Assembly (NCBI GenBank): GCA_964412455.1
Contig: CAYPOT010000010.1
Coordinates: 14,948-78,947 of the forward strand
Length of the DNA: 64,000 nt
DNA from: JAAXXJ01 sp964412455
Lineage (GTDB): Bacteria; Nitrospirota; UBA9217
Direction: 5' to 3'
Positions 8,371-16,572 of the stretch are shown here, in pieces. The first letter of the stretch is position 1; each line of letters begins with the position of its first letter. The notes beneath the pieces were generated by a model. It had not been told where the DNA came from. It did not search any database and was given only the letters and a program-made list of their open reading frames with translations. The translations under genes and the position numbers were made by a program.

Positions 8371-8739
8371 ATGACCGTATGGGAAAGAACGCTGATCAAT
8401 CTCCAGAAAGGCCACGGCAAGCTGATGTCCTTTGCCGCCAACGCCTCCGAACGCATAAAGGCGGAGGTCAACATTATCCGGCTCAGGTCACAGATCGACG
8501 CCTTACGGGACACGATCGGCGGTCACCACCGGTCCATTGGCCGGAAACTCCTCGAAATGAAGGACAGCGATGCGCTCCCCAAGTCTTTCGACCTTTTTTT
8601 CTCGAACAGCGACATAACCACGCACCTGGAAAAGATCGATCTGGCCCAAAAGGACCTGGATATCCTCCTCGATGATCTTCGGCGTGAATCTGACGCGCTG
8701 AAAATGGAGCCGGTCCCTGATGAGGAGAAGTCTGCATGA
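8371..8739 (+). CDS. helical cytoplasmic protein of unknown function
   Basis: The 122-residue product is predicted almost entirely helical: an amphipathic N-terminal part (residues 1-55, with RIKAEVNIIRLRSQIDALRD) and a coiled-coil-like C-terminal half rich in Leu, Asp and Lys. It has no signal peptide, membrane helix or cysteine. The start follows AAGGAG. Its stop overlaps the prepilin peptidase start by ATGA, so the two are coupled; a role near the type IV pilus or type II secretion apparatus is a guess from context only. Confidence 0.65.
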   Translation: MTVWERTLINLQKGHGKLMSFAANASERIKAEVNIIRLRSQIDALRDTIGGHHRSIGRKLLEMKDSDALPKSFDLFFSNSDITTHLEKIDLAQKDLDILLDDLRRESDALKMEPVPDEEKSA

Positions 8740-9563
8740 TCTTCGTAATCGTCCTTCTCTTTGGCCTCATAATAGGGAGCTTTCTCAACGTTTGCATCGC
8801 GAGGGTCCCTCTCGAAAAGTCCATCATCAGTCCTCCTTCCCATTGTCCGCGCTGCAAGACACCGATCCGCTGGTACGACAACATTCCCCTGGTCAGTTAT
8901 GCCATGCTCCGGGGCAGATGCCGGACGTGCGGTCAGCACATATCCTGGCGCTATCCGCTGGTGGAACTGCTGAACGGCTTGTTGTTTCTCCTGGCGTTCT
9001 CCGAGTTCGGTTTCACCGGTGAGACGCTCCTGGTGATGGCGCTTTGCTCATCCCTCGTGGTCATCACGTTCATTGACCTTGACCATCAGATCATTCCTGA
9101 CGTGATAACGTATCCCGGCATGGTGATAGGGCTTGTCGTTGCTCCGTTCTTCATGACCACCCTTGCAGGACCGCTGCCATTCGGGCTGGACGGCGTTCTT
9201 CCCTTCCTGGGGCAGTACAGTACGTCGTTCCTGAATGCTCTCATCGGGCTGCTGCTGGGCGGAGCGCCGCTCTATCTCATCGGGTTTCTCTGGGAGAAGC
9301 TTCGGAAGGTCGAGGCCATGGGAGGCGGTGACGTTAAATACATGGCCATGGTCGGGGGGTTCCTTGGGTGGAAAGGGGCATTTCTGACCATCATGCTCGG
9401 CGCGATGTCAGGATCGATAGTGGGAGTGACACTCATCGTGCTCAAGAAACACCAGGCTGACAAGGTCATCCCTTTTGGACCGTTCCTGGCATTCGGCACG
9501 CTGCTGACCCTGTTCAGGGGGCCCGAGATCATTGCGTGGTATCTTGGTCTTATCCGCATATGA
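8736..9563 (+). CDS. pilD: type IV prepilin peptidase / N-methyltransferase
   Basis: This 275-residue polytopic membrane enzyme cleaves and N-methylates type IV prepilins or type II pseudopilins. The N-terminal methyltransferase domain has GSFLNVCIARVP and two CxxC pairs (HCPRCKTPI, CRTCGQHISW) that bind zinc. The aspartyl protease domain has the first catalytic Asp in ITFIDLDHQIIPD and the second in the signature GGGDVKYMAMVGGFLGW. It overlaps its neighbours on both sides by ATGA, with a sensor kinase following, as in pilD-pilS-pilR-like arrangements. Confidence 0.96.
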   Translation: MIFVIVLLFGLIIGSFLNVCIARVPLEKSIISPPSHCPRCKTPIRWYDNIPLVSYAMLRGRCRTCGQHISWRYPLVELLNGLLFLLAFSEFGFTGETLLVMALCSSLVVITFIDLDHQIIPDVITYPGMVIGLVVAPFFMTTLAGPLPFGLDGVLPFLGQYSTSFLNALIGLLLGGAPLYLIGFLWEKLRKVEAMGGGDVKYMAMVGGFLGWKGAFLTIMLGAMSGSIVGVTLIVLKKHQADKVIPFGPFLAFGTLLTLFRGPEIIAWYLGLIRI

Positions 9564-10816
9564 CCGAAAAAGTACTCACCATAGTCATACCCGGTGTCCT
9601 GGTGACGATCGGAATGCTTGTCATCCTGGGCCTGATGAGGCGATATCGCCGTGAATTTGGAATTAAGCGGGATCAACAGGAAAAGACCGAAAGCGTCAGC
9701 TTTATCATCGGAGCCTTTCAGGATGTTACCCGCCAGCTCAAGGAAAAGGAAAAGGAGCTCGAACGCCTCCGGTCCCTCGCGGAACAGCGCGCGGAAAACG
9801 TCGAGAGCTATACGGAGAACATCCTCCAGTGCGTCACGAGCGGGGTCGTCACCTTTGACGGGAACGGCCTCGCCACCACGATGAACCGGGCCGCCGAAGA
9901 GATCCTGGGCTTTGAGCGCGGGAAAGCGCTGGGCAGGACCTGCGCGGAGATGTTCGGTGAAGGAGATACGTGCAGGCTTGTCCGGGATACTCTGCAGAAG
10001 GGAATCCCTTCACGAAGGATGGAAACCGAGCTCGTACGGCAGAACGATCGTATGTGGCTCGGATTTAACACAGCGCTTCTCATGGACCGCCACGGGAAAA
10101 GTCTCGGCGTTATCTTGTCTTTCTCCGACCTTACCGAAGTGAAGCAGCTGCAGGAGCAGATGGAGCTCAGGGAAAGGCTGACCGCTCTCGGCGAGATGTC
10201 CGCCGGCATCGCCCATGAGCTCAGGAACCCCATGGCGGTCATCGCGGGCTACCTGAACCTTCTCGCGAAGAAGCAGGACGGTGCGGGTAAGGCGGTCATC
10301 AAGGATGTTCTTGCAGAGATCAGCGGCATGAACCGCATTATCAGCGATCTGCTCACCTTTGCCCGGCCTACAGCGCTGAACCGTACGGTAGTGAACATGC
10401 GGGAGTTGATCGAAACCTGTGTCAGCACCGTCCTGCAGGCCAAGGGCGCTGATGCCCGGATCACGAAGGTCCTTGAACTGGGGGAAGGAACAGCGCCCGT
10501 CGATGAGGTGCTGATGCGCCAGGCCCTGGGCAATCCCATCCAGAACGCCATTGAAGCCATGCCCGCCGGTGGGATGTTGACGGTGATGATGCAGACGGAC
10601 AAAGACGTACACATAACTGTCCAGGATACCGGTTCCGGCATCCCTCCGGAACATCTCCGAAAAGTTTTCCTCCCGTTCTTTACGACCAAGGACACGGGTG
10701 TCGGTATGGGTCTGGCCCTTACGCATAAGATCATCACCGCACACGGTGGCAGGGTCGAAGTTGAGAGCAAAGAAGGTGCAGGCACGAAGTTCACGGTGAC
10801 CTTACCGAAGGTTTAG
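9560..10816 (+). CDS. PAS-domain sensor histidine kinase (PilS/NtrB-like)
   Basis: The 418-residue kinase has one N-terminal membrane helix (about 6-28), a coiled segment, a PAS domain (about 80-195), a HisKA region with the phospho-acceptor in AHELRNPMAV (about residue 213) and a HATPase domain with N-box GNPIQNAIEAM, G1 DTGSGIP and G2 GVGMGLAL. The proline in the N-box (usually Leu) is unusual. The ATG at 9560 overlaps the pilD stop (ATGA). The likely partner is the sigma-54 regulator at 11407; the pair is now separated by the inverted-repeat GxxExxY unit. Confidence 0.93.
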   Translation: MTEKVLTIVIPGVLVTIGMLVILGLMRRYRREFGIKRDQQEKTESVSFIIGAFQDVTRQLKEKEKELERLRSLAEQRAENVESYTENILQCVTSGVVTFDGNGLATTMNRAAEEILGFERGKALGRTCAEMFGEGDTCRLVRDTLQKGIPSRRMETELVRQNDRMWLGFNTALLMDRHGKSLGVILSFSDLTEVKQLQEQMELRERLTALGEMSAGIAHELRNPMAVIAGYLNLLAKKQDGAGKAVIKDVLAEISGMNRIISDLLTFARPTALNRTVVNMRELIETCVSTVLQAKGADARITKVLELGEGTAPVDEVLMRQALGNPIQNAIEAMPAGGMLTVMMQTDKDVHITVQDTGSGIPPEHLRKVFLPFFTTKDTGVGMGLALTHKIITAHGGRVEVESKEGAGTKFTVTLPKV

Positions 10817-10830
10817 AACGAACCTTAATT

Positions 10831-11383
10831 TTGCCACGGATGACTCGGATGGCCACGGATGAAAGGCTGAGAGAAAAAATGGTATTTGGCTGCGAATGAA
10901 AGCAATCCTACGCGAGTAAGAGAAAGCAACGGCGCTTATTGCCAAGGATGCTACGGATATCACGGATGAATGAACAGAAAAGAGAACTGATAGAAGGCGA
11001 ACTGACGAAAAAAGTGATTGGAGTTTGTATCGACGTTTGTCGTGAACTTGGTTCTGGCTTTCTCGAAAGCGTCTATCTGAAGGCGCTGGTTATAGCTCTA
11101 ACACAGGCAGGTTTGAAGGTCGTTGAGCAAACACCGCTTCAGGTTATGTTCAGGAAACAAGTTGTCGGTGAATTCTATCCGGATCTTTTCATTGAAAATC
11201 GTTTGATTCTTGAAATAAAAGCTATAAAGTCTTTGACTTCGGAACACGAAGCCCAGCTTATCAATTATTTAAAGGCCACAGGAATCAAAGTCGGACTGCT
11301 GATAAATTTCGGACGATCAAAACTGGAATGGAAACGAATGGTCTATTGATCTTATCCGTGGCCATCTGTGTACATCTGTGGCT
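10831..11383 (+). mobile_element. inverted-repeat unit carrying a GxxExxY gene
   Basis: The left arm (10831-10864) reads TTGCCACGGATGACTCGGAT then GGCCACGGATGAAA. The right arm (11352-11383) is its near reverse complement: read on the minus strand, GCCACAGATGTACACAGATG then GCCACGGAT. Thirteen bases, GATGGCCACGGAT, are identical in both arms. A third partial copy of the words (GCCAAGGATGCTACGGAT, from 10941) precedes the start codon. The 0.55-kb unit is almost filled by one gene and sits between a kinase and a response regulator. Target-site duplications are not obvious. Confidence 0.6.
10966..11349 (+). CDS. GxxExxY-family protein, PD-(D/E)XK nuclease-like
   Basis: The 127-residue product contains the family motif GSGFLESVY (about residue 31) and then YPDLFIENRLILEIKA, which gives the PD...ExK core of PD-(D/E)XK nucleases (PDDEXK_3 family). 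The C-terminus has HEAQLINYLKATGIKVGLL and the common INFG ending. Activity of this family has, to my knowledge, not been settled. The ATG at 10966 is preferred over TTG 10939, but no good ribosome site is visible. The gene is visibly more AT-rich than its neighbours, and its stop lies 2 bp before the right inverted-repeat arm, consistent with carriage by the element. Confidence 0.85.
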   Translation: MNEQKRELIEGELTKKVIGVCIDVCRELGSGFLESVYLKALVIALTQAGLKVVEQTPLQVMFRKQVVGEFYPDLFIENRLILEIKAIKSLTSEHEAQLINYLKATGIKVGLLINFGRSKLEWKRMVY

Positions 11384-11406
11384 GATAAATCTATTTTGTT
11401 AAATAT

Positions 11407-12795
11407 ATGCTTATGGACACAATCCTCGTCATAGAAGACAAAGAAAGCATGCTCGCCATGCTGAAGCAGACCCTTGAGGGTGAAGGGTATCAGGTCATTC
11501 CCGCCCATGACGGCGCAGAGGGCATCAAGAGGCTTTCTGATGAGCGAATCGGCCTGGTGCTCACCGACCTCAAGCTCCCCAAAAAGGACGGCTTCGACGT
11601 GCTGAAAGCCGTGAAGCAGGAAAGCCCGCTTCTGCCGGTCATCGTGATGACCGCCTTCGGGACAATCGAAACTGCGGTCAGGGCCGTGAAGGAAGGGGCC
11701 TATGACTTTCTGACCAAGCCGTTCGACACGGAACACCTGCTGGTCCTCATCAAACGCGCGCTGGACAACTCGCGCGTCGCGGCGGAGAACATCCTGCTCA
11801 AGGCGGAGTTCGCGGACAGGCTTGGTTTTCCCAGGATCATCGGCAAGAGCCGGCAGCTCCAGGAGATCACGTCGAGCATCCAGAAGGTGGCTCCCACCAA
11901 TGCCACCGTGCTCATTCACGGCGAAAGCGGCACCGGGAAGGAGCTTTTCGCAAGGGCCATTCACTATTTAAGCAACCGCAAGGACGGTCCCTTTGTCGCG
12001 ATCAATTCAGCTGCCATCCCGCGGGAACTGTTGGAAAGCGAGCTTTTCGGGTACGAGCGGGGCGCATTTACCGGCGCCGAGGCACGAAAGCTCGGGAAGT
12101 TGGAACTCGCCGACAAGGGGACGGTGTTCCTCGACGAGATCGGGGACATGGACCTGACGCTCCAGGCGAAGATCCTGCGCGTGATACAGGAACAGGTCAT
12201 CGATCGGGTCGGCGGGAACCGTCCCATCAAGATCGACGTGCGCATTGTGGCGGCAACGAACAAGGATATCGAGAAGGCGGTCGAAGCGAAACTGTTCCGC
12301 GAAGACCTGTTCTACCGGCTGAACGTGTTTCCCATCACGATCCCGCCGCTTCGGGAACGACGCGACGACATCCCCCCGCTGGCGCAGCACTTCCTTGCCA
12401 AGTACAGCGCAGAGGTCCGGAAAGGTCCGGTCACGCTGTCCGACGAGGCGCTGGACATCCTGATGAAGTGCCCGTGGAGGGGAAATATCCGGGAGCTCGA
12501 GAATGTGATCGAGCGCGCAGTGATCTACGCCGAAGGCGGAGTGATACGCAGCAAGGACCTCGGCATCAGCGAGGCGAGCATACTCGACGCCCTCGCGGAG
12601 CACGTACCCATGGACGGCCCGCTCCAGGATATTGCCGCCGCCGCCACGCGCATCGCGGAATCACGCCGCATCCGGCAGGTGCTCAAACAGACCGGCGGGA
12701 ACAAGACCAAGGCCGCCGAGATCCTCCAGGTGAGCTACAAGACGCTGCTTACGAAGATCAAAGATTATCATCTGGAAGAAAAGGATAGGGAGTAA
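11407..12795 (+). CDS. NtrC-family sigma-54-dependent response regulator
   Basis: The 462-residue protein has a receiver (residues 3-120; phospho-Asp in LVLTDLKLP), an AAA+ domain (about 140-375) with Walker A GESGTGKE, an intact GAFTGA loop for sigma-54 contact, Walker B TVFLDEIGDM and the arginine-rich FREDLFYRLNVFPI, then a Fis-type helix-turn-helix with GGNKTKAAEILQVSYKTLL at about residues 434-452. It is the expected partner of the kinase at 9560 and may control pilus or secretion genes. The start is ATG 11407 or 11413. Confidence 0.95.
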   Translation: MLMDTILVIEDKESMLAMLKQTLEGEGYQVIPAHDGAEGIKRLSDERIGLVLTDLKLPKKDGFDVLKAVKQESPLLPVIVMTAFGTIETAVRAVKEGAYDFLTKPFDTEHLLVLIKRALDNSRVAAENILLKAEFADRLGFPRIIGKSRQLQEITSSIQKVAPTNATVLIHGESGTGKELFARAIHYLSNRKDGPFVAINSAAIPRELLESELFGYERGAFTGAEARKLGKLELADKGTVFLDEIGDMDLTLQAKILRVIQEQVIDRVGGNRPIKIDVRIVAATNKDIEKAVEAKLFREDLFYRLNVFPITIPPLRERRDDIPPLAQHFLAKYSAEVRKGPVTLSDEALDILMKCPWRGNIRELENVIERAVIYAEGGVIRSKDLGISEASILDALAEHVPMDGPLQDIAAAATRIAESRRIRQVLKQTGGNKTKAAEILQVSYKTLLTKIKDYHLEEKDRE

Positions 12796-12880
12796 TCACG
12801 CAACCAATTCTGCTTTGAATGACGCAAACCTTCCGATATAAATTCCGGGTGAAGAAGTTGTAGAAACATTAAGGAGCTTC

Positions 12881-14464
12881 ATGGCAAAGCAGAAGAAGAC
12901 AGACGATAAAAAGAAAACCGGGAGTGCTGCACTCGGCTTCGAGGCCACGCTTTGGGCCATGGCGGACAAGCAGCGCGGCCACATGGATGCGGCGGAGTAC
13001 AAGCACGTTGTCCTTGGTCTCATTTTTCTGAAGTACATCTCCGATGCCTTTGAAGAAAAGCACTCAGCGCTCGTTGAGGAAAAGAAAAAAGGCGCTGATC
13101 CCGAGGACAAGGATGAGTATCTTGCTGAGAATATCTTCTGGGTGCCGAAGGAAGCACGCTGGCCGTTCATTCAGGGCAAGGCTAAACAGCCAAGCATCGG
13201 CAAGATTATCGACGATGCCATGGTTGCGATCGAGCGGGACAACACCAAGCTCAAGGGAGTGCTCCCCAAGGACTTCAACCGTCCGGCTCTTGATAAACAC
13301 CTTCTGGGCGGTTTGATTGATTTGATCGCAACAATCGGGCTTGGCAGCAAAGAACACCGCTCCAAGGATATTCTTGGAAGAGTTTATGAGTATTTCCTCT
13401 CCCAGTTCGCAAGCGCTGAAGGTAAGAAGGGCGGCCAGTTCTACACGCCCCGGTGCGTGGTAGGGGTGCTGGTCGAAATGCTCGCGCCATATAAAGGCCG
13501 AGTGCTTGACCCTTGCAACGGTTCAGGCGGCATGTTCGTCCAGTCCGAGAAGTTCGTCGAGGCACACGGCGGCCGGGTCGGCGACATCAGCGTCTACGGC
13601 CAGGAATCGAACCCCACCACCTGGAAACTCGCCATGATGAACCTCGCCATCCGCGGCATCGAGGCCAATCTCGGTTCAGAGCACGCGGACAGCTTCCACC
13701 ACAATATGCACAAGGACCTGAAGGCGGACTACGTCCTCGCCAACCCGCCCTTCAACATGTCCGATTGGGGCGGAGACCGTTTGCGCGAAGACAGCAGGTG
13801 GAAGTACGGCATCCCGCCCGCAGGAAACGCCAACTACGCCTGGGTCCAGCACTTCATCCATCACCTTGCGCCGAACGGCATCGCAGGCTTCGTGCTTGCC
13901 AACGGCTCCATGTCATCGAATCAGTCAGGCGAAGGCGAGATCAGGAAGAACATCATCGAAGCCGATATCGTTGACTGCATGGTCGCCATGCCGGGCCAGC
14001 TCTTCTACTCAACGCAGATACCCGTCTGTCTCTGGTTTATCAGCAGGAACAAGCGGAACGGCAAGGGACAGGATGGCAAACCCATGCGCGACCGCTCGGG
14101 TGAGACCCTGTTCATTGACGCCAGAAAGCTCGGCGTGTTGTACGACCGCGTCCACCGGGAACTCACGGACGAAGAGATCAAGCGCATTGCCGATACCTAC
14201 CACGCCTGGCGGGGTGACTTGAAAAAAAAGTACGAAGACATCCCCGGCTTCTGCAAGGCAGCCAAGCTCGAAGAAATCCAGAAACACGGTTTCGTCCTCA
14301 CACCCGGCCGATACGTCGGTGCTGAAGAGATAGAGGATGATGGTGAGCCGATCGAAGAGAAGATGAAGCGGCTCACAAAGGAACTGGAAACGCAGTTTGT
14401 GGAGAGTGCGAGATTGGAAAAAACTATTCGGGCGAATTTGAAGGGGCTGCGATATGGCGGCTGA
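12881..14464 (+). CDS. hsdM: type I restriction-modification DNA methyltransferase, M subunit
   Basis: This 527-residue N6-adenine methyltransferase subunit has the N-terminal HsdM domain (about 15-160), then the methylase fold with SAM motif I DPCNGSGGMF (about residues 210-219; the second residue is usually followed by Ala/Thr) and catalytic motif IV NPPF (about 289-292). GQFYTPRCVV just before motif I is typical. AAGGAG precedes the ATG at 12881. The gene overlaps hsdS by 11 bp and is the first gene of the defence island. Confidence 0.97.
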   Translation: MAKQKKTDDKKKTGSAALGFEATLWAMADKQRGHMDAAEYKHVVLGLIFLKYISDAFEEKHSALVEEKKKGADPEDKDEYLAENIFWVPKEARWPFIQGKAKQPSIGKIIDDAMVAIERDNTKLKGVLPKDFNRPALDKHLLGGLIDLIATIGLGSKEHRSKDILGRVYEYFLSQFASAEGKKGGQFYTPRCVVGVLVEMLAPYKGRVLDPCNGSGGMFVQSEKFVEAHGGRVGDISVYGQESNPTTWKLAMMNLAIRGIEANLGSEHADSFHHNMHKDLKADYVLANPPFNMSDWGGDRLREDSRWKYGIPPAGNANYAWVQHFIHHLAPNGIAGFVLANGSMSSNQSGEGEIRKNIIEADIVDCMVAMPGQLFYSTQIPVCLWFISRNKRNGKGQDGKPMRDRSGETLFIDARKLGVLYDRVHRELTDEEIKRIADTYHAWRGDLKKKYEDIPGFCKAAKLEEIQKHGFVLTPGRYVGAEEIEDDGEPIEEKMKRLTKELETQFVESARLEKTIRANLKGLRYGG

Positions 14465-15797
14465 GTGGGCAAACGTCACTATTGAGGAAATCAAGGCGGC
14501 TAAACCGAACGCTATCGCCATGGGTCCGTTCGGCTCGAATATAAAAACCGATAACTTTGTTCCATCAGGTGTCCCTATAATCCGCGGAAATAATTTGAAT
14601 GCTGAACGGCTTTTAGATGAAAACTTTGTCTATCTGACTGAAGAAAAAGCCAGCGAATTGCGTGCATCTAATGCCTTCCCGGGCGACATCGTTATTACGC
14701 ATCGCGGCACGCTCGGCCAAGTTGGTATCATTCCGTACAATGCAAAGTATCCACGATATGTTGTCTCGCAGAGTCAGATGAAGCTTACTGTAGATCCACA
14801 GAAGGCTGATCCTTTCTATGTGTTCTACTTCCTGCGTTCACCACAAGGGCAATACGCACTTCTCGCCAACACGTCACAAACTGGTGTACCGGCTATTGCT
14901 CAACCAACGACGTCTCTCAAAGCAATTATTATTCCGCTCCCATCTCTGGATGAACAACGCGCCATATCCTATATAATTAGTACTTTGGACGAAAAAATAG
15001 AACTCAATCGCAAGATAAACCAGTCGCTCGAAGCGATGGCCCGGGCGATCTTCAAGTCATGGTTTGAGGATTTCGATCCCGTCCGCGCCAAAGCCGAAGG
15101 CCGCGACCTAGGGCTACCACCCGACCTTGTTCAGATCTTCCCCGACAGCTTTGAGGATTCGGAGTTGGGAGAGATTCCGAAGGGGTGGACAGCCCGTCCG
15201 TTCTCGGAGTTCGTACAGATAATTGGCGGTGGAACACCGAAGACGACTGTTGCAGAGTATTGGGGCGGCAATATTCCGTGGTTCTCAGTAGCTGATGCTC
15301 CAGATGATGGTGATGTCTATGTTATCAACACTGACAAAAAGATCACACAAGCCGGATTAGATAATTCTGCAACACAACTTCTCCCCGAGGGGACAACGAT
15401 AATCTCAGCGCGCGGAACAGTCGGCAAAGTCGCATTAGTAGGTGTGCCGATGGCAATGAATCAGTCATGCTACGGGCTGCTCGGTATTGAGTCAGGACCA
15501 TCGTGCACTTACTTCGCAACGCGCACTCTCGTTTCGATACTGAAGCAACATGGCCACGGCTCTGTATTTAATACAATCACGCGCGACACGTTGGCAGGTA
15601 TAAACTTCGTTTCTCCACCGAAAAGAATATTCGATGCCTTCGAACCTGCTGTTGCTCCAATGATGCAACGAATCAAGAGTAACTTAATTGAATCGCGTAC
15701 TCTTACCGCTCTGCGCGATGCTCTGCTGCCGAAGCTGTTGTCGGGGGAGGTAAGGGTGAAGGATGTAGAGAAAATCACAACAAGGAAACAATTATGA
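14454..15797 (+). CDS. hsdS: type I restriction-modification specificity subunit
   Basis: The 447-residue subunit recognises the bipartite DNA target of the type I complex. It has two target-recognition domains (about 1-165 and 225-420), each ending in a conserved helix; the central one reads SLDEQRAISYIISTLDEKIE, and MARAIFKSWFEDFDPVRAKA follows. As usual for hsdS, the recognition domains are more AT-rich than hsdM. The stop overlaps the next start by ATGA, tying a HEPN-like accessory gene into the operon. The target sequence cannot be predicted by reading. Confidence 0.95.
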   Translation: MAAEWANVTIEEIKAAKPNAIAMGPFGSNIKTDNFVPSGVPIIRGNNLNAERLLDENFVYLTEEKASELRASNAFPGDIVITHRGTLGQVGIIPYNAKYPRYVVSQSQMKLTVDPQKADPFYVFYFLRSPQGQYALLANTSQTGVPAIAQPTTSLKAIIIPLPSLDEQRAISYIISTLDEKIELNRKINQSLEAMARAIFKSWFEDFDPVRAKAEGRDLGLPPDLVQIFPDSFEDSELGEIPKGWTARPFSEFVQIIGGGTPKTTVAEYWGGNIPWFSVADAPDDGDVYVINTDKKITQAGLDNSATQLLPEGTTIISARGTVGKVALVGVPMAMNQSCYGLLGIESGPSCTYFATRTLVSILKQHGHGSVFNTITRDTLAGINFVSPPKRIFDAFEPAVAPMMQRIKSNLIESRTLTALRDALLPKLLSGEVRVKDVEKITTRKQL

Positions 15798-16537
15798 CGC
15801 TCCCTCCATTGCTTCAGAAAAAATATATTGCTCGTTTTGATGAGTTGATTGAGGTAGGTGAATCGATCTTGAGCAGTGTAAAGATGATCCCAGGGCGGCG
15901 ACATGAGAGTTTTGTTACCGGAGAGTATAGCCAAGGCCCGGATAAACAAGTTGCCGATTGGGATGCTTTTTTAAAGTGGAGAACAAATTGTGTTTCACTG
16001 TTATCACTTGTGATTCCGCAGGATCATGTACATCAGGGCATAGTCAAGAGTTACAATAAATTGAGCAATTCTGGTGATCATGTCCGTTGGGGGCTTGCGG
16101 CAATGAAAGGGCTCAAGGAGGATTTAGAGAAGGATTTATTGGGAGATTTAGTGTCGCAAGTTGAAGGTGGTGTTGCCGCCGATTATATGGGGCAGGCAGA
16201 AAAATTGCTAAAGGAAGGGCAGTCGGGGAAATTTGACCATGTTCCAGCAGCAGTGCTAACTGGTGCCGTTCTTGAAAAAACTCTACGTACCCTTTGCGAT
16301 CAGCAACAACCGCCCATACCAACAATAAAAGCCAACGGCGAACCCAAGACATTGAACCCCCTCATTGATGATCTCAAGAAGGCTGGATTGTTTAATGAGG
16401 CAAAAGCTAAGCAGTTACGCGCGTGGGCCGATACACGAAATCATGCGGCTCACGGTGAATTCGACCAATTTAACCGAAATGATGTTGAACAGATGATTAC
16501 CGGTGTGAACAATTATTTAGCTGACTATTTGAAGTAA
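15794..16537 (+). CDS. HEPN-like accessory protein of the type I RM locus
   Basis: The 247-residue soluble protein has a helical C-terminal region with ADTRNHAAHGEFDQF. RNHAAH fits the RX4-6H catalytic signature of HEPN ribonucleases, and the surrounding pattern (long helices; AAVLTGAVLEKTLRTLCDQ) recalls DUF4145-type HEPN domains often found next to restriction genes. The N-terminal half is not recognised. The gene is AT-rich compared with recG or ligA, suggesting separate acquisition. It is coupled to hsdS by ATGA. It could be an RNase effector, a toxin or a structural partner; nuclease activity is inferred from the motif alone. Confidence 0.65.
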   Translation: MTLPPLLQKKYIARFDELIEVGESILSSVKMIPGRRHESFVTGEYSQGPDKQVADWDAFLKWRTNCVSLLSLVIPQDHVHQGIVKSYNKLSNSGDHVRWGLAAMKGLKEDLEKDLLGDLVSQVEGGVAADYMGQAEKLLKEGQSGKFDHVPAAVLTGAVLEKTLRTLCDQQQPPIPTIKANGEPKTLNPLIDDLKKAGLFNEAKAKQLRAWADTRNHAAHGEFDQFNRNDVEQMITGVNNYLADYLK

Positions 16538-16572
16538 AAAGCTGCTTGTCCACAAAACCGGAGAAGTTACAA

